The notes under the pieces are model-generated. The model did no database searches, was not told the origin of the DNA, and was given only the letters and a program-made list of their open reading frames with translations. A stretch of 64,000 nucleotides of DNA from NCBI GenBank assembly GCA_032718475.1, contig JAUCBJ010008354.1, forward strand, positions 1-64,000. The letters are read 5' to 3'. The position numbers and the translations under genes were made by a program. Source of the stretch: Nemertoderma westbladi. Its lineage: Eukaryota; Xenacoelomorpha; Nemertodermatida; Nemertodermatidae. This document shows, piece after piece, positions 52,129 through 64,000 of this stretch. Numbering within the stretch: the stretch's first letter is position 1; each line of letters starts with the position of its first letter.

Positions 52129-52192
52129 GGATTTCGTACCCGCGACCTTAGGTTTCAATAACGTGATTGATAACCACTAGACTATGTGACCA
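52129..52192 (-). pseudogene. tRNA-like sequence
   Basis: The minus strand has an A-box-like TAGTCTAGTGGTTA, a TCAAT/ATTGA anticodon-arm-like stem, and a B-box-like GGTACGAAATCC at suitable spacing. The acceptor and T stems are poor, so it is a decayed tRNA or a tRNA-derived SINE head; amino-acid identity cannot be assigned. Confidence 0.55.
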
Positions 52193-53048
52193 AGTGAATT
52201 TGAGATTTTCGAGTGACTATTTTTAAACATCAATAACTTCGGTTTTACTGGGCCGTTTGATCTGAAACTTTTTTCAATGGATAGAGGATAGATTGTAGTG
52301 TTTGAAATAGGATACAACTTGAGAAAAGACGCATGTGCACTTAGTGCAAAATGCACTTAAATATTCGACATTTTTTCGATATTTCAAACACTATTATTTC
52401 TATTATTATTTCTATTCATCGTAGAATGTTATTATTTGGGTTAAAATGTAGTTTGGAGTGATTTCTAACTATAATCTTAACATTTGTTTATCTTTTTATG
52501 TCTATAAAGTGACTTAAAATGTCCATAAATATGGTCCAAAATCGCGAATGTCGCGATTTATTAAATTGGATTTTTGACACTTTTAGCGACTGACACTTGA
52601 TCATACACCATCGTAGATCGGTAGAGGATAAACATAAGTTTGTTAAATAAGAACCACCATTACGATCTGCTAAAGTGCACTTGTACAAATAAATGTGCAA
52701 AAGTGCAAATTTTTTAATAAGGTCAAATTATATAGCATTGGGTTCTTTTCTTTGCAGATACTTTATTTTCATATTAATATGTTGTTTGGCTCATACTGAG
52801 CGCATTAGGGATAAGTGTACAAATAACCGGCCCTTATTAAGGCTTCGATTGGGTTAATAAATAAAACATAAGGTTGTAATATTCTAAAAAACCAGTGTGA
52901 TATTAAATGCACTTTAAACAATAAATAGAGATCAATTAACAAATGGACCACACAATAAAAAACTCGCACAATTTTGTACTTATTATATTGCTTCAAATTA
53001 ATTCAACAGTGGATATTTGGGGGAAGGGGGAAGTTACAGTGTGCATTC

Positions 53049-53097
53049 GGGGGAAGTTTGGTGAACTGCATTTATGCAGTGAATCCAAACTTCCCCC
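53049..53097. repeat. Strong hairpin in the 3-kb insertion
   Basis: GGGGGAAGTTTGG pairs with CCAAACTTCCCCC (13 bp); an inner CTGCAT/ATGCAG pair continues the stem. A related GGGGGAAGGGGGAAGTT stretch lies just upstream. Confidence 0.8.
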
Positions 53098-53699
53098 TTT
53101 GAGATATCATATACTTAAGACATGCTAGGGTGACGGGGAAATATTTGTTACTGTCACACTTTGCTTCCATTTATCCTATCCTTTATTATTACCCCAGTCA
53201 GATAAGAGATAATAAATCAGTAAAAACTAAACTAAACTGTCTTTCATGCAAACAAATTTCTAATTAAAGACGGATGAATGACCATGCCCATGGAAATAAT
53301 TATAAATATAATTGTATATCAACTCTTTGGGGAGGCTTCCAAACCCGAAAACAATTATTTCGTTACATATAATATAGTAAATAACGTTGTATGTTCTTCT
53401 TCCTCTCATAATAAAATGTATATGAAATATCTCTGATCGCTGTGCCCTGTAACATTTCACAACCAAAATGTTTCAGTGTGAAAAGTGTAGGCCTACCACA
53501 CCCCGCCCAAACAGCCACAAACGCATAGCCAACAAATTTATAAAAAGTTTACATACATGTTGTGTTCATGACGAGATGAGTGAAAATTGATCGCGTAATA
53601 TAAAGTAAAAAATTAAGAGACGGGCTGGCTCTCCTCCACTTTCTTACCCAATGGAAATGTTGTTGTTTTAATCTAATATTGGGGCGGCTTTCTCTCGTT

Positions 53700-54001
53700 T
53701 ATAATTATACTTATATACTATAAGTGTAAGTTGTATACCGGTATTCACGATAGGCTTATTATATATTTATATATATTTGCACTGAAATTATATACCGGTA
53801 TTCTGTGACAAACCTAGTCTGTAATAATACTTATATATATACCATAAGTGTATACCGGTACTCTAATATATTGTATATATATATCACGTTACATAGAGTA
53901 ACGATATCGGTAATTAATTACTAGGCTAACAGTTGATACTGAATTACTAGACTTGCTTTAACTGTCATTATAGTAGTAGGCATTCAACTGTAAAGTAAAT
54001 C
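53700..54001 (+). other. D2 leader, last part
   Basis: Resumes the leader with the TACCGGTATTC / TATATA tandem blocks also found ahead of gag in D1 and D3. Confidence 0.75.
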
Positions 54002-55275
54002 ATGTCTGACACAACCCAATCACTGTCAGATAGTCTCTTAGAAAGTGTTAGAATGACTGTTAGACAGTGTCTTAAAAAAATCTGTGACCCAGATCAAAGT
54101 ATAGAACATCCCAGACCAAAGTCCAAGTCTCCTCCTACTGTAAGAAAGGTCATCCCTACAGTAGTAGTGTCAGACCCTAGGCTAGTAGAGCACCATAGGT
54201 CTATCATAGGCACTAGGGCTCAAGTCAAGCGGGACCAAGAGGCAGCTGTTAAACAGCAGCAGTACCCGAAACGAGAACTTATTTCTCAACAGCCAGATAG
54301 CTCCAGTAGTTCAGATACTGTAGAGTTGACACCCGAGATCGGAGCAAGGACGACAGAAGTGGTTTATCCAGATCCACTTCTAATTCTTCCTGGAGTCGTA
54401 CTCGCTAGAGTATTGATCGCTGTGGAAGAACATCGAATCGATTGGGCGAGAAGTAAGCGATCGACCAGTTATGCGGGATACACGATGGAGGAACTGAAGT
54501 CTATTGTCGAGACGCAATGGAACTTTCCCGGACCCGGACTCCCGTTTAAATTATCAGAAGCTGCCTGGGAAGATTTATACAGGATGGGAGTAGTAAGAGA
54601 CACTCAAGATCCAGCTGTGTGGAAGAGGTCGGCAGCAGAATACGTCCAGGGATTCTTCAGCTCTTTGGAGCGCGTAGAGGAACACCTGTTTCAACGACGT
54701 CAAAGACCTCAAAAGCAGGAAGAGCTGCTTTATCAAGTTCGAGAAAGAATTCTAAGAATCAGACTAATCCTATCGGCCTTTGAGGAAGCTTCGAAAAGAA
54801 GACAAGACACGTCGTTGCAAGTTGCCGTGAAGACTTGGTTCCAGCGGGTGGGTCTCAAGGTTCAAGGAATGGCCCAGTGGAAATCTCAGCTGGCTGAGCG
54901 CTCAACCCACGGAGAATCAACAGACGCTACCTTTTCTCAAGTGGAAAGCGAAGCGACAGCAGAGAAACCGCAGAAGAGGGACGCTATTGACATCTATCTG
55001 TCGGACTATCAACGATTTATAGGTGACAAAGAGTTAAAGAGACGGCTAGCTGGACTTCGCCCCAATAGTGAGGGAGCCAAATTAGTGTTGGACTCGTAAG
55101 ATGCGGAAATGTGGGCCGCTGAGAAGGCTAAATGGGATGAACGCCTCCTCATCGTTAAGCAACAAGAAGAACAAGTAAAGAAAAAACGTATAGAAGATAG
55201 AAAGACAGCAGCAGCGGCAGCGGCAGAGGCAGAAGCGGAAAGAAAGGCGGTCGAAGTGGAAAGAAAAGCGGCCGA
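54002..55275 (+). pseudogene. D2 gag, truncated
   Basis: 365 codons are open from the ATG to a TAA near 55097, where D1 has TTA. The frame then continues through the Lys/Arg/Glu/Ala coiled-coil start until a BEL-C-type LTR cuts it at 55276. It has the same N-terminal Gag as D1 and D3 plus an insertion of about ten codons near residue 18. The central Trp/Phe/Pro-rich block (Trp-Asn-Phe-Pro-Gly-Pro-Gly) is conserved in all three copies. Confidence 0.85.
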
Positions 55276-55788
55276 TGTGACGGGATCTATGAAGGATCCC
55301 AGTTTATCCGGTTTTCAATCTACGCATCCCCGCCGTGTGTGAAAGGTAAAAGAGAGTTATTGATCGCTGTATATAGTTCTTCGGGTATAATAGTATAAGA
55401 TATAATATGATGATAACATAAAGTATATGATGTAATATTGGAAACACAGTGATTCACAGACAGTAAGACGGTAATTGAAGTTCCGGTACTACCCTAGCTA
55501 AGCTGACTTACTATAAGTGAATGAAATGATTACTGTACTGATAATATATATTGCACGGTTGGCCAAGTTACGTTACCCAGCCGGTGCCTTCCCCCCATTG
55601 GCTAATAACTCTGTTGTGGCCCTTTGCCCCCCTCTGAAGTGCTTCCCTCTGCCCCTGCTATTCTCTCTCTTTCAGGGGTGTAACCCCTGACCCTTATTGT
55701 GCGTATGTGTGTGTATTTTCTCCTTCCCACTTTGTTGGGGTGACACGAGGTTGATATTGGTAATCAACCTCGTGTTCCCAATATTGCT
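55276..55788 (-). repeat. BEL-C-family LTR, interrupted
   Basis: It starts TGTGACGGGATC on the plus strand and follows the BEL-C LTR, diverged, to CCAATATTGCT, where the D3 LTR breaks in about 40 bases before the expected end. The orientation matches BEL-C. Whether it is a solo LTR or the end of a full element cannot be seen. Confidence 0.8.
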
Positions 55789-56968
55789 TGTAAAGGCTTT
55801 TGCGGAATTAGCCGGTTATTTTCCCTGTAAAGTACTCTGTAGTTAGTTTAACAGGCATAAAAGGCCGTGTCCTTACTGTACTGGTGTTTTAGAGGACATA
55901 AAAGCCATTTCTTCTGTATGTGTACTTTAGTGGACATAATTAGCAATTCTATGACGCAATGCGCCAAATCCTCTTGAAACAGTGTAGCTACCATGACGAC
56001 GGCTAACAGCTGATGCTGTACACGTGGAGCTTTTTCTTTGTTCTCTGTTCCTTCTTTGTTCGGTCGACCAATCAGAGCGTTTTTTGCCTCTGTGTTAGAG
56101 ATTGTATATAGAAACTCGTGGAGTTGAGTCAGTATGTGATTTTGTCCACAGCCTCGAACACCGGCTTTGGAACCTCCGCATTTCAGTCTTTAGCCCAACA
56201 TTAGTAGGCTTAATTATAGAACGTATATCTGTTATCATAACAAACCAAATCAATCGAAACTCACTTAACGAACTAATCATATTGTCAACTACAAACACCG
56301 CATTTTTACTGCCATTTACTGTCGGTTATTCATTATATTTGTTGATGGAATATTATATTTGGAATACTGATAAATAATCAGACACCCCAATCTTCTTGAT
56401 ATACTAAAGGTTAGAGAGACCGGTTACATATAACTATTGCGACTTACATTAAGTGGTTTGAAGTGAATCTAATGCTATTTCATAGACCCTACATGTATTG
56501 TCTGTTGTTCTCTTTATATGTGACTAAAATTAGTGAATGTCGGCAGATCAGTGTGCAGCATTGTGCAGTATTGTGTATGATTGTGACTGATAACAAAGCA
56601 TCTCCTAAAGAATGCGCCATATACGTGAATCTATAGCCATCCCGTTGTGTCTAGTTTAAGTCATAACTCTGTTTACATATTTAGAGCGCCACATCCTAAA
56701 GGAACTGTTAATATTTCCCGAAAGTGAATAATATTTGTCAGAGATTATATATTACGATCAGTCAAATAATACAGTAGGCCTACCCCGCAATACGGTTAGG
56801 CTTCCGAATCCAGTCTCCCGGGTATATCCAGCGGGTGAATGATCGCGCATAGACTGGCTTCGGCTAATGTAGTGTATCAAATACTTGTCATAGGCTAAAG
56901 ACGATCTATCATCTAAAAGACATCCCAATTTGGCAGGTTAAACTGCTAAAGGTCTGAAAGCGCGAACA
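55789..56968 (+). repeat. D3 5' LTR
   Basis: 1180 bp, TGTAAAGG to GCGCGAACA. ATATCTGTTAT at 56225-56235 is complementary to the 11 bases after the LTR. Confidence 0.88.
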
Positions 56969-56979
56969 ATAACAGATAT
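56969..56979 (+). promoter_or_regulatory. D3 putative self-complementary primer-binding site
   Basis: ATAACAGATAT on the first base after the LTR pairs exactly with 56225-56235. As in D1, the match stops at 11 bases. Confidence 0.6.
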
Positions 56980-57250
56980 TGCTTCTGTATTGCAGTAGGC
57001 AATAAAGCTGAAGTACCGGTCAACTGGTACCTAGTAGGCCTGACTACCTAACCACCCGGACCGGTACCTACAGCAGTACAGGTACAGCAGTATTATTCGA
57101 ATTTGATAATTATATACCAGTAGGCCTTAATAATTAATCAGGGACGGCCGCCCTGGTTTTTTATTGAGATTTTACTTGTTTCTGTCAGGTTTTATTTATT
57201 TGTAGGTTAATATTGAGCAGACGACGTGTAAGCCTGCTCAGATTATACAG

Positions 57251-57830
57251 ATAATTTGTAGGCTGGACTGTTTTCTGACTGTCGTTAAGTCTGAAGGGAC
57301 TGTAGTGTGTGTAGAGCATATGTCCGAAAAAGTACTAGTTAGGAAAGTAGGGGCTTCCAGTGCTGTGAGGTAAACCCCCTCGAAAGAATAAGTCGTACTA
57401 CTCGGTTAGAACGCATACTAACTAACCATTTCGGAGTCTGCATATACTGTAGTTTATTTAGGCTTGATAGTAGCCTGCCAGCGTTTGGTTTGTACTTTGT
57501 TTGTGTAGTCTGTACGGGTAGCGTAATATTACTTATTTAGATAATTTGTAGGCTGGATTGTTGTCTGGCTGTTGTTGGGTCTGAAGAGATTGCGGTGTGT
57601 GTGGAGTGTATGTCCGATAAAGTGCCAGTTGGGAACGTAGGGGCTTCCAGTGCTGTGAGGTAAACCCCCTCGAAAGAATAAGTCGTACTACTAGGTTAGA
57701 ACGCCTACTAACTAACCATTTTGGAGTCTGCATATACCGTAGTTTGTTTAGGCTTGATAGTAGTCTGTCAGTATTTGGTCTGCATTTTGTTTGAGTAGTC
57801 TGTACGCGTAGCGTAATATTTATTATTCAG
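57251..57830 (+). repeat. 290-bp tandem duplication in the D3 leader
   Basis: 57251-57540 and 57541-57830 are two diverged copies, each starting ATAATTTGTAGGCTGG. D1 and D2 have one copy. Confidence 0.85.
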
Positions 57831-59277
57831 AGTTTATGCGATTATTCGCAACATTCATATCCTCAAGTTAATTCCTACAGTAATTGTGCTTGTTATATAT
57901 ACCGTTATAGTTAAACTAACCCCGGTACTACATCAGGGCTGCTTGGCGTAGGTAAAGACTGGTGATTTTGTGCCCCGGTCACTCCAGCAGATACCGTGGT
58001 TCTTTTAGCTGTTCAAGTATTTTTAACTACTGATTATTTGTCGTATAAGTACTTGTACCTAATTTAGGGTTTAGTGTACAGTGCTTTCCGAAGGCAATTA
58101 GTGTGTAGGCAGTATATTTGTGTTGTAAAGTGGTTAATAGGCACGTTGGTTCTGGTAGACCGCGGTAATTAACTTCTAGGTAGGAACACTCCGTGATACA
58201 TAACGTAGTACTTATAGCGATACGGCTATAAGTCATCAGACGGTGGTATTTTTCCTATCTGGACAACGCAGTATATTTACTACTACTTATTATTTTCAAA
58301 TACCGTAGTACCCTGTCCGTTGTAATAACCAGATATTCTAACCCTTTGTTAGGCTGGTTTGTAGACTTCTTGTAAAATTACCCTAAAAATTCGTACGTGT
58401 AATTTTTGTGTTTATTTAGAGATTGTAATCTCACCCCGAATTGTACGTAATTTGTAGTATTAAGTAACTTAGGTAAATTAGAATTATTTGTTTTAGTGTC
58501 CAACAAGTAGCACTCCACTGAGAGCGCACAGCTTCTGTGTAGTGACTCCCCCCAGAAATAATAACATTTATTTCAAATATTGACAAAACCCATTTTAACG
58601 GGTATATATATTATAAATCAACTCAAACGATTTATAAATAGTAGGCCTGCCATACATCAATTAGGTCTAAATATCAGTTGGACTACTGCTCAAATAACGG
58701 TAATAAAGTAAGTAAAGTAACCAAGTAACCCCTAAAAATTCAGAAATTCAATTATTTAAAATAATTGACATACCGGTATTTACCATAGGCTTATTATATT
58801 TATTTCGATAAATTTTATGCTGAAATTATACCGGTATTCTGTAATTAATTCTAGTCTGTAATTATACTTATATATATACATTATAAGTGTAAGCTGTATA
58901 CCGGTATTCACGATAGGCCTATTATATATTTACAAATTTAGGCTGAAATTATACCGGTATTCTGTAATTAATTCTAGTTAATAATTATACTTATATATAC
59001 TATAGGTGTAAGCTGTATACCAGTATTCACGATAGGCCTATTATATATTTATATATACTTGTGCTGAAATTACATACCGGTATTCTGTGACAAATCTAGT
59101 CTGTGACAATACTTATATATATACTATAAGCATACCGGTATTCTAATATATTATATATATATCACGCTACACTGAGTAGCAGTATCGGTAATTAATTACT
59201 AGGCTAACAGTGATACTGAATTACTAGACTTGCTTAAACTGTAATATAGCAGTAGGCTTTCAACTGTACAAACCAAC
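57831..59277 (+). other. D3 leader, last part, with AT-rich tandem blocks
   Basis: Non-coding. From about 58768 to 59160 it has three to four blocks of roughly 110-140 bp (TACCGGTATTC, TATTATAT, TACTTATATATA), at least one more than D1. Confidence 0.75.
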
Positions 59278-62200
59278 ATGTCTGACACAAAGCAAAACCT
59301 GTCAGACAGTCTCCTAGATACAACCATATGTGACCCAGACAGGAGTGTGGAATGTGTAGGACCGAAGTTCAACTCACCTCCTACTGTAAGAAAGATCATC
59401 CCTCCCGTAGTAATATCAGACCCTAGGCTAGTCCAACATCGTAGGTCTATCATAAGCACTCGAGCTCAGGTCAAGCGGGACCAAGAAGCAGCAGAACAGC
59501 AACAACCCGTGAGCCAAGAACTTATTTCTCAGCGGCCCGACAGCTCCAGTAGTGCGGATACTGTAGAGCTGACACCCGAGCACGGCGCAAAGATGACAGA
59601 TGCGGTTTATTCGCACCCCCTTCTCATCCTTTTTGCAGCCGTACTCACTAGGTTATTGATTGCGGTGGAAGAACACCAGATCGATTGGGCGAGAAATAAG
59701 CGATCGACTAAAGATAGTTATGCGGGATACACAAGGGAAGAACTGAAGTCTATTGTCGAGTCGCAATGGAACTTCCCCGGACCCGGACTCCCATTTGATT
59801 TATCAGAAGCTGCCTGGGAAGACATACACAGGATGGGAGTAACCAAGGAAACCATCGATCCAGCTGTGTGGAAGAGGTCCGCAGCCGGATACGTACAGGG
59901 ATTCTTCAGCTCCATGGAGCGATTAGAAGAACAACTGTTTCAACAACCCCAAGGACCTCAAGAGCAGGGACAGCTGCTTTATCAAGTTAGAGAAAGAATT
60001 CTACGAATCAGGCTAATCTTATCGGCCTTTGAGGAGGCTTCTAAAAGAAGACAAGACACGTCGTTGCAAGTTGCCGTAAAGACTTGGTTTCAACGGGTGA
60101 GTCTCCAGGTGCAAGGAACGGTTCAGTGGAAAGCCCAGCTGGATGAGCGCTCAACCCATGGAGAATCAACAGACGCTACTTTTTCCTAAGTGGAAAGTGA
60201 AGCGACGGCAGAGAAACCGCATAAGAGGGATGCCATTGACATCTATCTGTCAGACTATCAACGTTTTTTAGGTGATGAAGAGTTGAGGAGAAGGCTAGAT
60301 GGACTTAGCCCTAATAGTGAATGAACCCAGCGTGTGTTGGACGCCATCGATGTGGATATGAGAGCTGCGAACCAAGCTAAATTTGATGAACGCCTCCGCA
60401 TCGCTAAAGTCCAAGAAGAACAAGTAAAGAAAAAACGTATAGAAGACAGAAAGATAGCAGCAGCGGCAGCAGCAGAAGCAGAAGCAGAAAGAAAGGCGGC
60501 AGAGGCAGCGGCAGAGGCAAAAGCGGCAGCGGCAGAGGCAAAAGCGGCAGCAGCGGCAGAAGCGGAAAGAAAGATAGCGGTGGCAGAAGCAGAACGGAGA
60601 GCGGCTGAAGAGATCGCCCAACTAGATAAGGAAAATATTCAAGAGAATCAAGACTGCATAAATAAACAGTTAACAGCTAGTCAAATGCAGATGATGAGTC
60701 GATCTACTCCCAAAAGACAGGGATATACATCATCTGAGGAAGGCGATACAACTGATACTTAAGGCGGAAGAAATAGATCTCGTCTAAGCAGACGTAGAAG
60801 AACATCCCACCGTCATAAATTGCCTGATTTGCCCCCAGCTGTTAAAAGGCAACTAACTAACACAAACTTAGGTAGTACAGAACCCACAGACCAAATAATT
60901 AATATAGAAAGACTCACTACTATAGTAGATGAGCCTGAAATAATTAGGCCTGTTCTTGAAGCCACCCCTTCGGTGATAGAGACACCTGTACTCCCTGAAC
61001 CTACCTCTAAATTCCCTCTGCACAGCACTAAGCTACCTGTGCCCCACAGAACCACCCCTGAAATTGTTCATGTCCTGGACTCCGAGCGAAATATTCATGA
61101 TTTGTCGCCCGTTGTCCCTCGTCCGCCCGCTACAACGTTGGCGCCTCCCGCTTCGGCGGTCGAGTGGGTAGATGAGGGACGACGGGAGATGGGTCTCCTG
61201 CTCGGACAGCTGAGGGAACAACATTCTCGCTCCTCTCAGCAGGCCCAGGAGATGGAGGGAACTGTGCAGCAGTTAAAGGGAACAATTAGAGAGAGTAGGT
61301 TAGAGTTGCAAGAAGTGCAGCAAAGTATCGTGTTAGAACGCGATAAATTAGTAAATACACAAAAGGGTATACCACCAACCCCGGTAACAATGTGTCAACC
61401 TGTTAGGTCTGAAGTATTTCATGCGCAAGGTGTGGAGCCTACACGCATATATACTGCTAGCGAAGTAGAAACTCCTATAGTGAACCCTATTAAGGGTAGT
61501 TATAGACCTGTTGATAATGATATTCCCTATAGACCTGATTATAATCCGAGAAATTTATATACCGATAACTCGATATTAAATAACACGATGGCCCAAGAAA
61601 GTTTTACGCGTCAAATGGCTAGAACCGAAGCCCGTCAAGCGGTAAAGGTGGGAGAGATAGTCAAGTTCAATGGAGATGAGATGAAATGGTTACCTTTTAA
61701 TGAATATTATAAAGATAACATACAGAACTCTGTACTATCTAATGGAGAGAAACTTAGATTCCTCATCGAGTGCTTGGAAGGATCTCCCAAGTTAATGGCG
61801 TTAAAGTTTATTGGACATCCAGACGGATTAAGACAAGTTTGGGATACACTAAACATCAGGTATGGTAATAGGAATAACATAGCTAAATATTTGTATGCAA
61901 AATTAGTAGCGCCCCGAAAGTTCATTAGCAGCGGGATAATAGAGTTTTCCGATGAGATTCAAGAGATCTGTAGACAATTAGATTGGTTAGGTAAGTCTCA
62001 TGAATATCAGAGTTCTATGGTTATTGGAGCCGTGGCTTCTACTTTACCGAAGGGTGGAGTAGGTACACGCTGGGATAAAAAAGTGTTATATATGATGGAA
62101 CAACAACGACGAGACCCTACCATGGCTGATCTCATGTCATTCTTAGATGGAGAAGTGAAATTACAGCTCCTAAAACAGTCCAGAGAGAAGACACCGGAAA

Positions 62201-64000
62201 ACAAGGTAAGTGAGAAACCCGTTTCTAGGAGAAAGGTAACACCAGTGTGTTATACCGACGACGGCGAAAGCCAGACTTCTCAAGGGGAGGATAGCGGGAA
62301 AGACACTGAAAGATCTTATTATGTCAATAAAACGCCTAAAGAACAGGTAAGTAAATTCAAGTCTCGAACCAATGACAGGAGAGAACAGGTAAGAAAAACT
62401 CCTCCTACGTCTCCTAAGAGCATTCAGGTGAGAAAGCCCGAAGAAAGAACGAGTGTGCACAATGTTATTCAAAATAAGGTAAGTAACATCAAACCGAAAT
62501 GTGCCCTATGTGACGGGACCCACCGTTTGAATATGTGTGATGAATTCCTGAAGAAATCATTAACGGAGAGACGGGAAGTCATGTGGGATAAGCGGTTGTG
62601 TTATAATTGCCTCAGACAAGGACACCAACGGCGAACCTGTTACTCCGACACAAGGTGTGCAAAGTGTGGTGCGAAACATCATATCTTGTTGCACACTGAA
62701 TTTGAGCGAAACAGCCAGAGTCAGGTAAGTGATTCCGAACTACATGTCCAATTCAGTGATGTGAACGACACTGACCAAAGTTCTGAGATGGAAGGATTCT
62801 ATACAGATGAATTCTCCGACGAAGATGAATCCTGTTACATGATAAATACCGCAGTGTATCGAGCACTTACGTATGAAAAAGACACAGACAGCGACCTCAC
62901 CCTAACTACTTCTGAGCGACAACCATCTTGGAAAGCGCCACCTTCCAATGTAGGAATCCGAGAATTTCCTGTAGTACAGGTAAGGGTCCACGGCCCTAAA
63001 AGGAGTTATGTAGTGAACGCCCTCCTTGACTCCGGTAGTACAGGAACATTCATCGACAAAGAACTAGCCGAAGACATCTTTGCTGGACAACCCAAGTTCC
63101 GAACTAAGCTAAACATGTCAGGAATTATGCAGGTTTGGAAATCTACAGTAATAGCGGATTATTATGTAGGTGCGTTGTCCACCCCCCAGGATGAACTAGG
63201 AGAACATAGTATAAGGTCAGTAAAAATGGTGGCGATAAAGAACTTCGTTACCACCCAAGTGGAACCATATAACTGGGATGAGGACGATTTCACCCAGCAG
63301 CTGGAAATACCTAGATTCAACACCGATTACCCTGGAGTGCAAATACTCATCGGTCAAAACGCGCATGAAGCGCTCGAGACATTGGAGAAACGGCCTGCTC
63401 AACCGCAACCACTACAAGCTTATGCGGGAAGAACTAGAGTGGGTTGGTACTTTACGGGCCCTTCCCGTAGAACTCTCCTGGAAAGATTACCGAAAGACCA
63501 GGTATATCAAGTAAGAGAATGGGAAGTCGAGGGCAGTGAGTTAGACGATCCAACTGAGGGAACACCATACTCCTCAGATAATGACGATGTCCACCAACTT
63601 TTCGATGAGGAGAATAGGAAAACGAGACTTGGCAAAACCAAGTGAACTTATGTCAGCTCCTTCTTCTATCAGAACGAGACGACTATAACGACGAACTTAA
63701 TGACGTCATTGAACGTTATAATGCCAATACTCGGGATGAACATGCCGTACGATTCTTTACTCAAGAGCCTGTAGAGCCCAATTCCTACGATAAGGCCCTA
63801 TCGGTAGAGGAAGAAAGAGCCAAGCAGATCCAAGAGACAACTACACGTTTTATTAAAGATCAAGGTAGATATGAGATCGGTCTACCTTTCCGAAAGCGAG
63901 AACCAAAGTTCGTAAACAACAGACCCTTGGCGGAGAAAAGAATTGCTCATCTACATCGACGCCTTACGGCAAATTCTTCAGCTAAAGAAATGTATCAAAC
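59278..64000 (+). pseudogene. D3 gag-pol (BEL/Pao), broken, 3' partial
   Basis: The first 303 codons (59278-60189) end at TAA where D2 has CAA. Further breaks are a TGA near 60322 and a TAA near 60760. A long open frame of about 940 codons then runs from 60820 to 63645, with a frame break there, and coding continues in another frame to the edge. The order is N-terminal Gag, Ala/Glu/Lys coiled coil (60400-60640), Gag core (about 61650-62180), Cys-rich zinc region with several Cys-X2-Cys pairs (62497-62700), and aspartic protease with Asp-Ser-Gly-Ser (about 63029). The last 350 bases lead into RT. It is the least damaged family-D gag-pol here. Confidence 0.87.

Larger units (their letters stand above)
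50676..53699. mobile_element. Unidentified 3-kb insertion in the D2 leader
   Basis: D3 is continuous across the equivalent point (about 58852), so these bases are an insertion. The ends are set by where the match stops; I find no clear inverted ends, LTRs or target duplication. Near the left end are two copies of CCGCGGCCGCT (about 50711 and 50738). There are many A/T runs, a tRNA-like segment (52129-52192) and a strong hairpin (53049-53097). No ORF looks real. It may be a non-autonomous or decayed element. Confidence 0.65.
47909..55275 (+). mobile_element. Family-D element D2, 5' part
   Basis: A complete 5' LTR, a leader, and gag up to the point where a BEL-C-type LTR breaks in at 55276. 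The leader carries a 3-kb insertion (50676-53699). The remainder must lie right of the window. The leader at 49380-49400 preserves the uninterrupted target site of BEL-C. Confidence 0.85.
55789..64000 (+). mobile_element. Family-D element D3, 5' part to the window edge
   Basis: A complete 5' LTR, a long leader with a 290-bp tandem duplication, and gag-pol to the start of RT at the right edge. It is inserted in the BEL-C-family LTR, which is itself inserted in D2. Confidence 0.88.

Noticed and set aside
52129-52192. Functional tRNA gene
   Set aside because: The A and B boxes are recognisable but the acceptor and T stems do not pair well, and the anticodon loop length is off.

Overview
This is a window of animal (metazoan, probably invertebrate) nuclear DNA made almost entirely of LTR retrotransposons nested inside one another. 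The only conserved host gene I recognise is PRPF3, a U4/U6 snRNP splicing factor (44154-46085, minus strand), here as one uninterrupted 643-codon frame. The phylum cannot be fixed from the sequence. I see no bacterial-type genes, operons or CRISPR arrays.

Layout, left to right. (1) 1-4271: the 3' part of a Ty3/gypsy element (Gypsy-1), gag-pol open to the left edge, with its 3' LTR. It lies in (2) 4272-7383, the 3' end of a BEL/Pao-type element (family D, copy D0) with a decayed accessory ORF and a full 3' LTR. D0 appears to sit inside the 5' LTR of (3) D1, a family-D element spanning 7384-40964. D1 was itself hit twice: by a complete 13.5-kb BEL/Pao element, BEL-C (8645-22122, minus strand, LTRs identical by eye, TSD AAGAG), and by a complete 4.6-kb Ty3/gypsy element, Gypsy-2 (29996-34597, minus strand, TSD CAAAC). 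(4) 40965-43762: a 14-bp minisatellite, then foldback and terminal-inverted-repeat DNA elements. (5) 43763-46085: a 38-bp tandem array that grew out of the 3' end of PRPF3, and PRPF3 itself. (6) 47909-55275: 5' part of copy D2, with an unidentified 3-kb insertion in its leader; its gag is cut by (7) a BEL-C-type LTR (55276-55788), which is cut by (8) copy D3 (55789 to the right edge).

How the parts work. BEL-C carries gag, protease, RT, RNase H and integrase on long frames. It has two further features: frames that meet at runs of nine or ten G, and a second zinc-knuckle ORF pair downstream of pol, separated from it by a palindromic tandem array. Gypsy-2 has gag and pol in one frame split by a single TGA. 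Family D has about 1.16-1.2-kb LTRs, a leader of roughly 1.9 kb or more, gag-pol, and a non-envelope accessory ORF ahead of the 3' LTR; every copy here carries stop codons or frame breaks.

The most interesting signal concerns how reverse transcription starts. None of the three element types with a visible 5' LTR junction shows a tRNA-type primer-binding site beginning TGG. The bases right after the 5' LTR are instead the reverse complement of a stretch inside the same element's LTR: 17, 11 and 11 bases in three family-D copies, with compensating changes between copies, 15 bases in Gypsy-2, and 9 in BEL-C. This is what self-priming predicts. Self-priming is known for Tf1/sushi-type Ty3/gypsy elements; I do not know of a described BEL/Pao case.
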